Below, piece by piece: positions 52,945 through 63,022 of a stretch of DNA of 64,000 nt. The stretch covers positions 4,278,001 through 4,342,000 of the forward strand of contig NZ_CP089848.1 of NCBI RefSeq assembly GCF_021266465.1. The letters are read 5' to 3'. The position numbers and the translations under genes are program-made. The notes beneath the pieces were generated by a model. That model searched no databases, had not been told where the DNA came from, and saw only the letters and a program-made list of their open reading frames with translations. Within the stretch, counting starts at the first letter, position 1, and every line of letters starts with the position of its first letter. The DNA comes from Paralcaligenes sp. KSB-10 (GTDB taxonomy: Bacteria > Pseudomonadota > Gammaproteobacteria > Burkholderiales > Burkholderiaceae_B).

Positions 52945-53422
52945 ATGCATCCCGATCCGCCTCATTGGTGCATTTCGATCACCTTCCACCCGTTTCCCGA
53001 GGGGTCGCGGCAGCGACCGCTAACGGCTCCGCCAGGACTGGCTCTGCTGGATATCGCGACTGCGGGCGCCCGATTGCGGCATATAACGCAAAGTCGCTAC
53101 CCAGAACGCCAGCGCCAGGCCGCTCACACAAGCGCCCAGCAGAGTGACTCCATGCCTGCCGAATACCGCATAGGCCGCGAACATCAGCAATGCGATTACG
53201 CCGCGAACGGGCGCGTGATTGGCCTGGGCGCGACGAGCGTGAAGAAAATTCCGTGAAGGCGCTATGTCGACGGCCATGGCGGCGGGGAGATAGCTAAGGT
53301 CCAATTTCCACACCGTCACGATCATGGACTGCGCCACCCCGGGCAAGGAATGACATGGTGTGGGTGTCTTTCGGGTCAGTGTCGGCTGAGCTGTGAGGTT
53401 CAGTTATAAATAGGTAGGAAAT
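52945..53422. other. Region with a possible membrane-protein remnant
   Basis: 478 bp without a convincing gene. A minus-strand frame at 53020-53346 (108 codons) has one or two hydrophobic helices (VIALLMFAAYAVFG and LGACVSGLALAFWVATL) and a basic end. I do not recognise a family; it may be a decayed membrane protein. Confidence 0.35.
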
Positions 53423-54061
53423 TCATGGCGACTTGGCGTCGGCACAAATCAGCATGGCATTGCCAATTATAAGATCACCTTGGGCCTTGAGCGCCTCGCC
53501 GGCGCCGCGTATGTCGCGAACCTCCTTGTTTTGGCTTAGTTTCGACTTGCCAACAAGGCGGGTGATTTGGATTTCCAGACCCACGATGGCCTTGAGCATC
53601 GTGTCAATGTACTCCTTGGAGCTGTCCGTCATTTTCCATGGCGCCGGCTGTGACGCCTCATGGGTTCGGGTCAGGCGGGCAACCAGGCCGCGCACGAACT
53701 GCTCGTCGTCGCGGATGGTGATGCGTCCGTGGGCGTGGGCCACGATGTAATTCCAGGTGGGTACCTGCTTGTGGAATTCATGCTTGGATGGATACCAATT
53801 GGGCGAAACATAGGCATCGGCGGCCCGAAAGACCACCAGTACCTCATCGCCATCGGATACGTCCTCCCACACGGAGTTGGCGCGTGCCACATGAGCATTC
53901 AACACACCCCTGTCACCCTGCTGAGGGTTGAGTTCAAAGGGAATATGGTTGGCAGCCAGTCCACTTGCGCCGTGCGTGATCAGTGTTCCAAAAGGATGTT
54001 GCCTGATGAGGTCATGCAGCACTTCCGCACGAGGCTCATCGAAATGGGTGGGTACATACAT
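53423..54061 (-). CDS. paiB: PaiB-family FMN-binding protein (negative transcriptional regulator)
   Basis: 212 residues from ATG 54061 (MYVPTHF), the conserved PaiB start; the frame extends further upstream without meaning. HPFGTLITHG, the HVARANSVW segment and YVSPNWYPSK with PTWNYIVAHAHG are the FMN-fold signs. PaiB is known from Bacillus as a negative factor for sporulation and degradative enzymes; here its role is unknown. It is divergent from a MocR-type gene (133 bp), as is often seen for FMN-fold proteins next to such regulators. Confidence 0.85.
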   Translation of the reverse strand: MYVPTHFDEPRAEVLHDLIRQHPFGTLITHGASGLAANHIPFELNPQQGDRGVLNAHVARANSVWEDVSDGDEVLVVFRAADAYVSPNWYPSKHEFHKQVPTWNYIVAHAHGRITIRDDEQFVRGLVARLTRTHEASQPAPWKMTDSSKEYIDTMLKAIVGLEIQITRLVGKSKLSQNKEVRDIRGAGEALKAQGDLIIGNAMLICADAKSP

Positions 54062-54194
54062 ATCAGTTCTCCCGGACTTCACATTGATTGAAATGCTTGT
54101 GCTTTTGCAAGCAGTTGTCTGGCGTGGATTATCGCTATTTTTCTGGATTACTATATAGATCCACAATCGATAAATTTAAGTAGACCAGAATCGT

Positions 54195-55712
54195 ATGCCG
54201 CGACATCCCCAAGCTGTGGATTTGCCGCCCATTGGCGGCCTGGACCGTAAAAGCGGGCATCTTGGCCGCCAATTGACGCACGCTTTGCGCGAGGCAATAC
54301 ATTCGGGCAACTTGAAGCCTGGCGATCTTCTGCCTTCGACCCGCCGGCTAGCCCAGGCGCTCGATATCGCGCGCGGCACTGTCCTGGAGGCGTACGAACA
54401 ACTGATCGCCGAGGGATTTTTCGACGCACAACCAAGGGCAGGCACCCGGGTCGCTTCTTCATTGACCCCATCTCGGTCCGCCGCCGGCGGTTCGCAAAAG
54501 CCGATGGCAAACGCGACACCCACTGCGCTTCCCGCGCCTGCCGTCGCCTTCGCCAAAGTCGCGGAGCAATTCAAGCCGCTCCCGCCGGTACCCTTTGCTG
54601 TTTCGGTTCCCACAGGCCCGGCGGCGCCCGATGAAACGTGGCGACGACTGGGCAACCGCATCCGCGCCCGAGGGCCGGGCGCGCCCTCGGGCTATGATGA
54701 TCCTCAAGGTGTCAAGGCCCTCCGGGAAGCTGTGGCTGGGTATGTACGGAGGTCGCGTTCAGTGCACTGCGGTGCTGAGCAAGTCATCATCACGACGGGG
54801 ACCCAGCAAGGGTTGTATGTCGCCTGCCAAGTGCTACTGGGCGCTACCGACGTCGCCTGGGTGGAAGACCCTGCCTATCGTGGCATAACGGCGATTCTCG
54901 AAAGCATAGGGCGACAGGATCGCGTGGTGCGCGTTCCCGTCGACGATGCCGGGATTAACGTCGAGGCGGGCGTGGCAATGGCAAAGCAGGCGTGTGCTGC
55001 ATTCGTCACCCCTTCGCATCAATACCCCCTGGGAATGCCGATGAGCATGGGGCGCAGGAATGCGCTGCTGGCTTGGGCGAGCGAGAGCGGCGCCTGGATT
55101 GTGGAGGACGACTACGACAGCGAGCTGCGCTATGCCGGCCATCCGTTTCCTTCACTGCAAGGGCTTGCACCGGATCGCGTCGTCTACCTCGGCACCTTCA
55201 GCAAGATCCTGTTTCCGTCGCTGCGCCTTGGCTATGCCATCGTTCCGGACGCTTTGGTGCCCGCCTTCTGCGGTGCGCGTGTGTTGATGGACAGGCATAC
55301 GCCAAGCGCTGACCAACATGTCCTTGCCGCTTTCATCACCGAAGGCTATCTAGATCGGCATATCCGACGCATTCGCGGTGTGTACGCCGACCGGCGAAGC
55401 CAGTTGTTAGGGATGCTCGGTCGATGGATTCCCAAGGATCTTGGATGGCTGCAGCCTAGCGATCAGGGTATGCACCTGGTGCTCTGGCTCGCGCGCGGTA
55501 TCGATGACGTCCTGCTGGCGTCACGCGCAGTGGAGGCCGGGGTGGCTGTGCGTGCCGTGTCTCCAATGTATTCGACAGGCAATGGCCGCTCAGGCCTGGT
55601 GCTTGGCTTAGGTGGATTCAGCAATGAGCAGATGGAGGCAGCGGTTCGGATCCTTGCTGCAATCATCACGTCGATGAGAAAGGCCGAGCCGCGCATACAG
55701 GCTGCTTCGTGA
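54195..55712 (+). CDS. MocR/PdxR-type regulator (GntR helix-turn-helix fused to aminotransferase domain)
   Basis: 505 residues. The N-terminal GntR-type winged helix (about 15-85: LTHALREAIHSGNLKPGDLL, LPSTRRLAQALDIARGTV) is joined by a linker of about 80 residues to a fold-type I aminotransferase domain. The PLP lysine lies in LGTFSKILFPSLRLGY. DDYDSELRY is the PLP-binding loop. Such regulators sense PLP or amino compounds. The divergent paiB gene is the likely target. Confidence 0.9.
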   Translation: MPRHPQAVDLPPIGGLDRKSGHLGRQLTHALREAIHSGNLKPGDLLPSTRRLAQALDIARGTVLEAYEQLIAEGFFDAQPRAGTRVASSLTPSRSAAGGSQKPMANATPTALPAPAVAFAKVAEQFKPLPPVPFAVSVPTGPAAPDETWRRLGNRIRARGPGAPSGYDDPQGVKALREAVAGYVRRSRSVHCGAEQVIITTGTQQGLYVACQVLLGATDVAWVEDPAYRGITAILESIGRQDRVVRVPVDDAGINVEAGVAMAKQACAAFVTPSHQYPLGMPMSMGRRNALLAWASESGAWIVEDDYDSELRYAGHPFPSLQGLAPDRVVYLGTFSKILFPSLRLGYAIVPDALVPAFCGARVLMDRHTPSADQHVLAAFITEGYLDRHIRRIRGVYADRRSQLLGMLGRWIPKDLGWLQPSDQGMHLVLWLARGIDDVLLASRAVEAGVAVRAVSPMYSTGNGRSGLVLGLGGFSNEQMEAAVRILAAIITSMRKAEPRIQAAS

Positions 55713-55827
55713 CTGCCTCTTCCAATGAGGCTCCATACCATGCTCTCCCAAAGCCGAAGGCACCGAGGCTCCTCGAATTCCTGATCGGAACGGAGAATGA
55801 CAATGCGATTACCGATAGGTCTGCCAA

Positions 55828-56646
55828 CTATCGGCCGGTAAAATTGGCCGGCCGGCGTTCAATGAAGTGGCTGACACCTTCTTTAAAATCAGCGCTTTGG
55901 AGGCTATCGAACATCTCGTGGTTCGCCAAGGCAATCGCTTCCGACAACGATTGAAACGGTGCGGTAGACAACTGTTGCTTCATCACTCGTACAGAACGCG
56001 GAGACACGTTCATTGCAATGTCATTGGCATAGGAAATGACTTCGTCCATGAGGTGTTCGGCAGGTATTACCCGGTCCACCAAGCGCATCTGCAAGGCTTC
56101 TTCAATACCAACCTTGCGTGCCGAAAACAATAAGTCGGCGGCGTTTCCCGGCCCCACTACGCGTGGCAGTATCCATGCGATGCCGTGTTCGGCGATCAGG
56201 CCGCGCTTGGCAAATGCAGTCGAGAACACAGCCTTGTCGCTGGCAAAGCGCATATCGCTGTATAAGGCGAATATCAATCCCAAGCCCGCGGCCGCCCCGT
56301 TTATGGCGCATATCACGGGTTTTGCTATTGCCGGGAAATAGGCATAGCGACTCTGATAGTCGGGCCGGCGATTCATGTTGTACGGGCGCATCCATTCCGC
56401 GGCCTGAATATCGTCCGGCGGCAGCACTTCGAGTTCGTCAATGTCCATGCCGGCGCAAAATGCGCGCCCTTTACCTGTCAATACAATGGCGCGGACAGCG
56501 GCATCTTTGTCGAGCCGTTCGAATACTGCGCGCAACTCAGCTTCCATGACTTTGGTCAGGGCATTCATCTTTTCCGGCCGAGACAGCGTAACAATCGCCA
56601 CGTGCTGATCGGTCCCGGCGAAAGTCAGTTCGATTTGTGTATACAT
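55828..56646 (-). CDS. Enoyl-CoA hydratase/isomerase family protein
   Basis: 272 residues. The oxyanion-hole blocks AFCAGMDIDELE (about 61-72) and INGAAAGLGLIFALYSDMRFA are present. The usual hydratase Glu pair is absent: the first site reads FAKRGLIAEHG. It may be an isomerase, thioesterase or lyase of the crotonase fold. It is the last gene of a five-gene operon running from the Bug receptor, 9 bp after the aldehyde dehydrogenase. Confidence 0.83.
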   Translation of the reverse strand: MYTQIELTFAGTDQHVAIVTLSRPEKMNALTKVMEAELRAVFERLDKDAAVRAIVLTGKGRAFCAGMDIDELEVLPPDDIQAAEWMRPYNMNRRPDYQSRYAYFPAIAKPVICAINGAAAGLGLIFALYSDMRFASDKAVFSTAFAKRGLIAEHGIAWILPRVVGPGNAADLLFSARKVGIEEALQMRLVDRVIPAEHLMDEVISYANDIAMNVSPRSVRVMKQQLSTAPFQSLSEAIALANHEMFDSLQSADFKEGVSHFIERRPANFTGR

Positions 56647-56655
56647 AACGTGGCC

Positions 56656-58083
56656 TTATTGCGCTGTGGTGGTAGAGGAAGCCTGAATCGCCCGCAGTTC
56701 GGTGAACTCCAGGATGCCGTAAATGCCGCCTTCGCGTCCGATACCCGATGCTCCAAATCCGCCAAACGGAGCCAAGGGATTGAAGGGCGCGCCATTTACA
56801 TCAATTTGCCCGGCCCTTAGTTGGCGAGCCGCGGCCATTGCCTTATCTTCACTGCCCCAAACCGCACCGGCCAAACCATAGGGTGTCTGGTTCGCGATAT
56901 TGATAGCCTCGTCTTCAGTGACATAGGTAAGAACGGCTAGCACGGGGCCAAAAATTTCTTCAGATGCGATGCGCGCTTGTGCGGGTACCCGGCCGAACAC
57001 TGTAGGCGCGATGAAGTAGCCTTGTCCGGGCGTGGGCGCGTGCGTCCCGCCGGCGATCAAGTCGAATCCGGCTTCTTCGGCCTCCAAAAGAAACGACAAT
57101 ACACGCTGCCTTTGATCGCTCGACACCAAAGGCCCCATGCGCGTTGCGCTGTCGCGTGGATCGCCAAGCGTTATCTTTTGCGCTCCTTCCTGGAGCCGCG
57201 TGCGATATTCCAGGTACTGATCCTCGGGCACAATCAATCGCGTGATGGCGCTGCATGTCTGGCCGGAGTTCAGGAAGCAGGAGGACAGTGCGTGCCGCAC
57301 TACCAAGGCGGGGTCAGCCTCTGCTAATGCGATGCTGGCTGATTTTCCACCTAATTCCAATGAAACACGCTTTAGGGCCTGGCCAGCGGAACTGGCGATA
57401 CGACGCCCCACCGCGGTCGATCCGGTAAACGACACCATATTGACACCAGGGTGGGCAACCAAGGCCTCTCCTGTCGCCCCGTCGCCAAAGATAATGTTCA
57501 CCACACCCTCGGGCAGCTTCGCCGTCTCGATCGCTTTTCCTAGGATCTGCGCCGACGTGGGTGCCAGATCAGAAGGCTTTAGTACTATTGTGCATCCTGC
57601 CACCAAGGCAGCCGCCAATTTCCCCGTAATTTGATGCAAGGGATAATTCCAGGGCGTAATCGCGCCTACAACGCCGACCGGAACACGCATGATATAAGAG
57701 TGCGCGGTTTTCGTTTCGGCCAGGGCGTCTATCGCGGCGTCGGCTGTTGCGCGCCATGCCGCGATAGGCGCTTGCACCTGAATGCGGCGCGTTAATTTTT
57801 CGGGCATCCCTACTTCGGCGACGATGCCTGCGACCAGTGCATCGGCATGGCTCTCCAAGCCTTCGGCAATGGCCCGAACATAACGGGCCCGCGTTTCGAT
57901 CGGCAAGTTGGCCCATGGCGCAAACGCGGCCCGTGCCGCCGCGACGGCACCGTTGACCTCGGCATCGATCGCGTGACAGACTGTGCCTATCGATGCTTCA
58001 GTGCTTGAGTCGTAAATAATCGTTTGCCCGACTCCCTGCGCATCCACCCAGGCGCCATTGATAAAATGCTGCTTATAACTCAT
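56656..58083 (-). CDS. NAD(P)-dependent aldehyde dehydrogenase
   Basis: 475 residues from ATG 58083. The catalytic Cys lies in NSGQTCSAITRL and the base Glu in LELGGKSASIAL; the nucleotide block FTGSTAVGRRIA and TPWNYPLHQ are intact, so it should be active. The start overlaps the stop of the upstream crotonase (58080-58083). An aldehyde dehydrogenase between two crotonases suggests oxidation of an aldehyde made by side-chain cleavage of a CoA ester, as in hydroxycinnamate breakdown. That pathway is a hypothesis. Confidence 0.9.
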   Translation of the reverse strand: MSYKQHFINGAWVDAQGVGQTIIYDSSTEASIGTVCHAIDAEVNGAVAAARAAFAPWANLPIETRARYVRAIAEGLESHADALVAGIVAEVGMPEKLTRRIQVQAPIAAWRATADAAIDALAETKTAHSYIMRVPVGVVGAITPWNYPLHQITGKLAAALVAGCTIVLKPSDLAPTSAQILGKAIETAKLPEGVVNIIFGDGATGEALVAHPGVNMVSFTGSTAVGRRIASSAGQALKRVSLELGGKSASIALAEADPALVVRHALSSCFLNSGQTCSAITRLIVPEDQYLEYRTRLQEGAQKITLGDPRDSATRMGPLVSSDQRQRVLSFLLEAEEAGFDLIAGGTHAPTPGQGYFIAPTVFGRVPAQARIASEEIFGPVLAVLTYVTEDEAINIANQTPYGLAGAVWGSEDKAMAAARQLRAGQIDVNGAPFNPLAPFGGFGASGIGREGGIYGILEFTELRAIQASSTTTAQ

Positions 58084-58850
58084 TGTTTGTTTCCTTTGGA
58101 CTTTCGGGCGTGCAGAAATGCATTCATTGCCGCCTGGGGTTCGCCGTTTGCATAACATTCCAGTTGAGCACGAATGCCGGCAACACAGGCTTCATCGAAC
58201 CCAGCCTGTGTCAAGGCGCGCAACCGTTGTTTGGAAAGGCGTATGGCGGTGGCTGGATGCAGGGCAAGCGACTCTGCGACCTTAATAGCCTCTGCCAAAG
58301 TATCATCTGCCAGATAATTGACCAGTCCCATCTGATAAGCACGCTGGCCGTTGATCAGATCACCTTGCAGCGACAGCTGTGCGTTATGCCCCATTCCCAC
58401 ATGCAGGCTCATCAGGTATGAGCCAACAATGCTGGCCAAGCCGGCTTTGACTTCCGGCTGGCCAATCCGGGCGTCCGGCGTCGCGATGCGAAGATCCGCG
58501 CACAGGGCAATCTGGAATCCGGCCCCCGCGGCAACGCCATTGAGCGCCGCGATGCAGGGTTTGTCCAGGTTACGAACGGCCTGGTACATGTTGCGTTGCG
58601 CCTCGAGCCAGGGCACAATTTTGCGCCAGCTTGCCTTGACTGCTTCGTCAAGATCCTGGCCGGCGCAAAAAGCACGATCACCCGCACCCGTGATTACAAC
58701 GGAACGGACTGCTGAATCGGCATTTAGGATACCCAGCGTTTGTATAAGTGCGTTACGCATTTCATGGTTGACTGCGTTCAGGGCCTGTGGCCGATTCAGT
58801 GATACAACGCCGACTTGGCCCATGATTTTCAACAGCACTGTGTCGCTCAT
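58080..58850 (-). CDS. Enoyl-CoA hydratase/isomerase family protein
   Basis: 256 residues. AFCAGQDLDEAVK (near 60) and LNGVAAGAGFQIALCADLRIA form the acyl-CoA site. One catalytic Glu is present (IGQPEVKAG), the second position is not Glu (NAQLSLQG). It overlaps the acyl-CoA synthetase stop and the aldehyde dehydrogenase start by four bases each, so the three are made together. It could hydrate or cleave the CoA ester made by the synthetase. Confidence 0.86.
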   Translation of the reverse strand: MSDTVLLKIMGQVGVVSLNRPQALNAVNHEMRNALIQTLGILNADSAVRSVVITGAGDRAFCAGQDLDEAVKASWRKIVPWLEAQRNMYQAVRNLDKPCIAALNGVAAGAGFQIALCADLRIATPDARIGQPEVKAGLASIVGSYLMSLHVGMGHNAQLSLQGDLINGQRAYQMGLVNYLADDTLAEAIKVAESLALHPATAIRLSKQRLRALTQAGFDEACVAGIRAQLECYANGEPQAAMNAFLHARKSKGNKQ

Positions 58851-60934
58851 GCCTTATCCTTGAATTCGACTACGGCATCCACCGCTATGGCGCCTTGGCC
58901 AGATGGCATCACCATAATGGGGTTGATGTCTACCGCATGCAGCGTGGCCCGGTGTTGCAGGGCGAAATGGCCCAGCGCCACCGCGGCTTTTGCCAATGCT
59001 TGGGCGTCGAGTGCCGGCTCGCCACGAAAGCCCGACAATATCGGTGCGACCCGCAACCGCTTAATGGCACGCAGCACTTCCTCTTCGTGGAAAGGCGGCA
59101 GCAGCGAAACCACGTCGTGTCGGAGTTCGACCAGAGTCCCTCCTTCGCCAATTGTTATAACCGGCCCGAATATCGGATCAACTGTCGCGCCGAGCATGAA
59201 TTCATGCTTGCCTTTGAGCATTCGGGCCACCAGTACGCGTGGTTTTGCCGCGCCAAGCTTCCGCAGCTTCGCCAAGCAATCGTTGGCGGCGGTTCGAACC
59301 TCTTCGGCTCCCAGTACATTAATGTGAACGAGGCCGTGTTCGGTTTTGTGCGGGACATCCGCCGAGCATCCCTTTATAACGACACTGTCGTTAAGCTGTG
59401 AAGCGGCATGAACCGCTGAATCGGCGTCCCCGCAGACCATGTGATCGACCACAGGCAACCCAAACGAGGCCAATGCGGCCAGGCTGTCCGCTTCGTCAAG
59501 TAATCCGTGGGCCAGGGTGGTGGCTATTCGAGAGGGCGGCTCTTGCGTTTCTCTGCGATGAAAGTGGCATTGCTGAAAATACTGATTCAAAGCGCGCACT
59601 GCGTCGGTTTCGCCCGTGAATGTCGGAATTCCACAATGCTGGAACTGCCTGCGTACGGATTCCTGGGGCGCCGTAACCGCTACCGGTTTTCTATTATGGG
59701 AAGCGAAGGCCGCGGTTGCACTGGCCAATGCCGGAACATCGTAGCCCGGTCCTGCAACAGGAATTCCAAAAAGGAACATGTCCGCCTCGCGGCTGTCGCC
59801 CAGGACATCGAGCACTCTTGGGAACATTTCCTTGTCGCCCAGCAAGGCCGCCGTGAGATCCAGAGGGTTGGCCACGGTAGCGAAATTCGGCAAAAGGCTT
59901 CGAAGGCTGTTGCATGTTGTGGACTCAAGCTCGGCTAAAGGCAGCCCTATCCGTTCGGCCGCATCGGCACAAAGCACGCCCACTGCGCCGCTGTGGCTCA
60001 TCACGACTGTACGACCCGATTTCGGGGAAAAGCCGCTTAGATATAGTGGCGCCGCGTTGACCAGTTCATGAATGTCATGAGCCCGCCAAATACCATTCTG
60101 TTCCAGAAAGGCGTCCAATGCGGCGTCCTGTCCCACTATTGCACCTGTATGTGATGCCGCGGCAACCGCTCCTTTAAGACTGCTCCCGCCTTTGAGCAGC
60201 ACTATGTGTGCGCCATGTTGCCGGGCAAGGTCCGCGGCTTCAGCCAGGAACTCTGGGCGGGTCAGAGATTCGACATAGACAAGAATCAGACGTATGTCCG
60301 CATCGGCCGCAATCAAGCGAACGAGTTCCGATACGCCAAGGTCGGCATCATTGCCCGTGGCGGCCAAATAGCGCACACCCAGTCCTTTCTCTCGCAGTAA
60401 TGCATAAGGCATCACGCTCGCGGCACCGCTTTGACTGACGACCGCTATTGGCCCATCCTTGGGCGGTACTTCCATGAACATCGTGCTGAAATTGAGTACG
60501 GCACCCGTTGCGAAATTAGCCAGGCCCTGGGCGTTGGGGCCCACCAAACGCATGCCATGTGCCAGAGCGAATGCAACCAGTTCCCGCTGAACAAGCAAGC
60601 CTGCCGCTCCGGTTTCCGCAAATCCGGAAGCCATCAGTATTGCTGTCGATACGCCGCGGCGGGCACAATCATGGACGGCTTTAACCGCATCCTCGCCGGC
60701 CACGGCAATGATGGCCGTTTCTGGCACGATGTCTGTGTCGTCCAGGCTTGCATAGCAGTCTATGCCCTGCACAGACTGCCTTTGTGGATTGATGGGTAGA
60801 ATGCGGCCGCCATAACCGAACTTGCGCATGTAATGAATGGGACGTCCCCCCACTTTGTTGGGATTGTCCGAGGCACCGATTACCGCGACCGAGGCGGGGC
60901 ACAACACCTGTATGGCCTTCGATTGATTCACCAT
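58847..60934 (-). CDS. ADP-forming acyl-CoA synthetase (acetate-CoA ligase family, fused alpha-beta)
   Basis: 695 residues from ATG 60934 (a TTG 15 bp earlier is possible). The N-terminal CoA-binding domain (SVAVIGASDNPNKVGGRPI, 13-31), the succinyl-CoA-synthetase-like ligase domain with the phospho-His in ASHTGAIVG, and the C-terminal ATP-grasp domain (VIKGCSADVPHKTEHG) are in the fused order of ADP-forming synthetases. FerA of sphingomonads, a feruloyl-CoA synthetase, is of this type, but the substrate here is not readable. It follows the Bug gene by 20 bp. Confidence 0.88.
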   Translation of the reverse strand: MVNQSKAIQVLCPASVAVIGASDNPNKVGGRPIHYMRKFGYGGRILPINPQRQSVQGIDCYASLDDTDIVPETAIIAVAGEDAVKAVHDCARRGVSTAILMASGFAETGAAGLLVQRELVAFALAHGMRLVGPNAQGLANFATGAVLNFSTMFMEVPPKDGPIAVVSQSGAASVMPYALLREKGLGVRYLAATGNDADLGVSELVRLIAADADIRLILVYVESLTRPEFLAEAADLARQHGAHIVLLKGGSSLKGAVAAASHTGAIVGQDAALDAFLEQNGIWRAHDIHELVNAAPLYLSGFSPKSGRTVVMSHSGAVGVLCADAAERIGLPLAELESTTCNSLRSLLPNFATVANPLDLTAALLGDKEMFPRVLDVLGDSREADMFLFGIPVAGPGYDVPALASATAAFASHNRKPVAVTAPQESVRRQFQHCGIPTFTGETDAVRALNQYFQQCHFHRRETQEPPSRIATTLAHGLLDEADSLAALASFGLPVVDHMVCGDADSAVHAASQLNDSVVIKGCSADVPHKTEHGLVHINVLGAEEVRTAANDCLAKLRKLGAAKPRVLVARMLKGKHEFMLGATVDPIFGPVITIGEGGTLVELRHDVVSLLPPFHEEEVLRAIKRLRVAPILSGFRGEPALDAQALAKAAVALGHFALQHRATLHAVDINPIMVMPSGQGAIAVDAVVEFKDKA

Positions 60935-60953
60935 GTTCTCTTGTTTCAATTTA

Positions 60954-61940
60954 TCAATCTACCTTTACACCGGAGTCTTTTATGATTTTGCTCCACTTGG
61001 CCTCATCTTTTTTCATCTGGGCAGTGAAGTCCCCGGGCGATCCTGGCAAGGGCGTTGCGCCAAGCGATGCCAGCTGCGATTGCATATCGGGGTTGGCGAG
61101 CATTTTGTTAATAGCCTGATTCAGCGTGTGTACGGTCTCGGGAGCTATCCCATGTGGAGCGACCAGACCGAACCAAATGCTTACGTGAAAGCCCGGCAAA
61201 CCCGCTTCCGCAATAGTCGGAATGTGGGGGAGGGTTGGTGATTCGGACGTGCCCGTCACTCCCAGCGCGATCACTTTATTCGTTTCGATATTCGGCACTT
61301 CGTTGGAAATAGTGTCGAACATCATTGAAATTCGCCCGCCCAGAAGATCTGTCAGCGCCGGTGCCGAACCTTTATAGGGAACGTGCACAATATCGATGCC
61401 GGCCATTTTTTTAAACAATTCTCCCGACAGGTGGTTTGAACTTCCTACCCCGGCCGAGCCAAAGGTCAGCGCTCCGGGTTTTTTCTTCGCCAAGGCGATA
61501 AGTTCTTGCGTCGTTTTGACGTGGAGTGAGGGCGGCACCACGAGAACATTCACCGTACCTGCAACCATGCCGACAGCATCGAATGCGCTAAGCGGCTTGA
61601 TCCTCATGCTCGAATAAAGGCTGGGGTTGATCGTCATGGTGCCAGTGGTGGCGAAAAACAGCGTGTATCCGTCGGGTGCCGCCGAGGCGGCCGCCTCGGT
61701 ACCAATCAGGCCGCCGGCACCGCCGCGATTTTCAACAATGACGGTTTGCCCAAGGGATTGCGTCAGTTTCGCACCCACAATACGGGCCAATGCGTCGGTC
61801 GGCCCGCCGGCGGTGAAGGGGACAATCAGTTTTATTGGCTTATCGGGGTAGGCCGCTCGAGCGGGCGCTGTAACACCGAGGCCGGCCGCCGCTGCCAGTA
61901 GAAAAACCGGGGCAAGCTTCTTGAAACGGCAAGTATTCAT
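60954..61940 (-). CDS. Bug-type (TctC-like) periplasmic substrate receptor
   Basis: 328 residues from ATG 61940 with AGGAGA upstream. A signal peptide (KLAPVFLLAAAAGLGVTAPARA) precedes YPDKPIKLIVPFTAGGPTDA, the Bug start; HVPYKGSAPALTDLLGG is the family block. It is the first gene of the operon with acyl-CoA synthetase, crotonases and aldehyde dehydrogenase, and reads divergently from a LysR gene. Its ligand is probably the acid activated by the synthetase. Confidence 0.92.
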   Translation of the reverse strand: MNTCRFKKLAPVFLLAAAAGLGVTAPARAAYPDKPIKLIVPFTAGGPTDALARIVGAKLTQSLGQTVIVENRGGAGGLIGTEAAASAAPDGYTLFFATTGTMTINPSLYSSMRIKPLSAFDAVGMVAGTVNVLVVPPSLHVKTTQELIALAKKKPGALTFGSAGVGSSNHLSGELFKKMAGIDIVHVPYKGSAPALTDLLGGRISMMFDTISNEVPNIETNKVIALGVTGTSESPTLPHIPTIAEAGLPGFHVSIWFGLVAPHGIAPETVHTLNQAINKMLANPDMQSQLASLGATPLPGSPGDFTAQMKKDEAKWSKIIKDSGVKVD

Positions 61941-62064
61941 TTTGTCTCCTGAGATGTTGTTTTGATCTCTTCCGGCAGAAGAGCGAAATTCAAGTCTAGA
62001 TATGGCGCTGGCTATGCACAAGAGTTATATTGCATATAACAGGTTTCTATATTTGTGATAGCTA

Positions 62065-62973
62065 ATGAATTTAAAGCAGCTCGAAATGTTCTCGCTTGTG
62101 GCGGCGCTTGGTTCGCTTTCACGAGCGGCAACTGCCACGGATACCGCCCAATCGCTGGTCAGCCGGCAAATTTCGCAGTTGGAGACCGAGTGGGGCGACC
62201 GCCTATTCGAAAGAACCGGCAGGGGCATGACTTTGTCGGAGTTTGGCAAGCGGGTTCGACCAGAGATCGAGCTCGTGCTCGACCAGGTAGGCCGGCTTGA
62301 AAGCACGGTGAAAGACGCTGCAAGGGTGCTGACGGGAACCGTCCATTTTGGCGTGCTGCCTTCGATGAGCCGGGAGTTGCTGCCCGTGCTGTTCACCAAT
62401 ATCCGGGCATTGGCGCCGGAAGTGCGCTTGCACGTTACCGAAGGGTTTAGCGGCGATCTGGATGAACAGCTTGGCTCGGGTAGGTTGGATATGATCGTAG
62501 TCAATCGATATGGCGCCAGCGATGGGCGTCACGAAGATTCATTGGGCGCGGTCGACACTTTTTTGATAGGCCGGCCTGATGCCATGCATGCGCTGGGGGC
62601 CAAGGCAACACTGCCGTTTCGAACTCTGGCAAACCTGCCTCTGGTTTTACCCTCAACGCCCAATGGCTTGCGGGCTACGCTGGATATGCTGGGCCGCCAA
62701 CACAATATATGGCCCGATGTTGTAATGGAGGTCGACACATTGACCGCCATGAAGGACGTCGCCATGAGCGGGCATGCATTTACACTGCTTCCGCTGTTGG
62801 CCATCAAAGATGAACTCGAGGCGGGCAAGTTGGCAGCCGCTCAAATCGACAGGCCTGTGATTCGCCGCACAGTTGCGCTTAGTTTCACAAGACACAGGCC
62901 GCTTTCGAAAGCAGCCAGACTAGTCGGCGCGAGGGTACGGGAATTGGTATCCGACCTGATTAAAAATCGATAG
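62065..62973 (+). CDS. LysR family transcriptional regulator
   Basis: 302 residues. GSLSRAATATDTAQSLVSRQI is the HTH and LFERTGRGMTLSEFG the wing. It is divergent from the Bug-synthetase operon (124 bp between starts) and its likely activator. The C-terminal end faces the next Bug gene convergently, 49 bp away. Confidence 0.9.
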   Translation: MNLKQLEMFSLVAALGSLSRAATATDTAQSLVSRQISQLETEWGDRLFERTGRGMTLSEFGKRVRPEIELVLDQVGRLESTVKDAARVLTGTVHFGVLPSMSRELLPVLFTNIRALAPEVRLHVTEGFSGDLDEQLGSGRLDMIVVNRYGASDGRHEDSLGAVDTFLIGRPDAMHALGAKATLPFRTLANLPLVLPSTPNGLRATLDMLGRQHNIWPDVVMEVDTLTAMKDVAMSGHAFTLLPLLAIKDELEAGKLAAAQIDRPVIRRTVALSFTRHRPLSKAARLVGARVRELVSDLIKNR

Positions 62974-63022
62974 CCGGGCGCTGTGAACTATGGCGCCGCC
63001 GCGAACGCTCTTCGCGGCGAAC

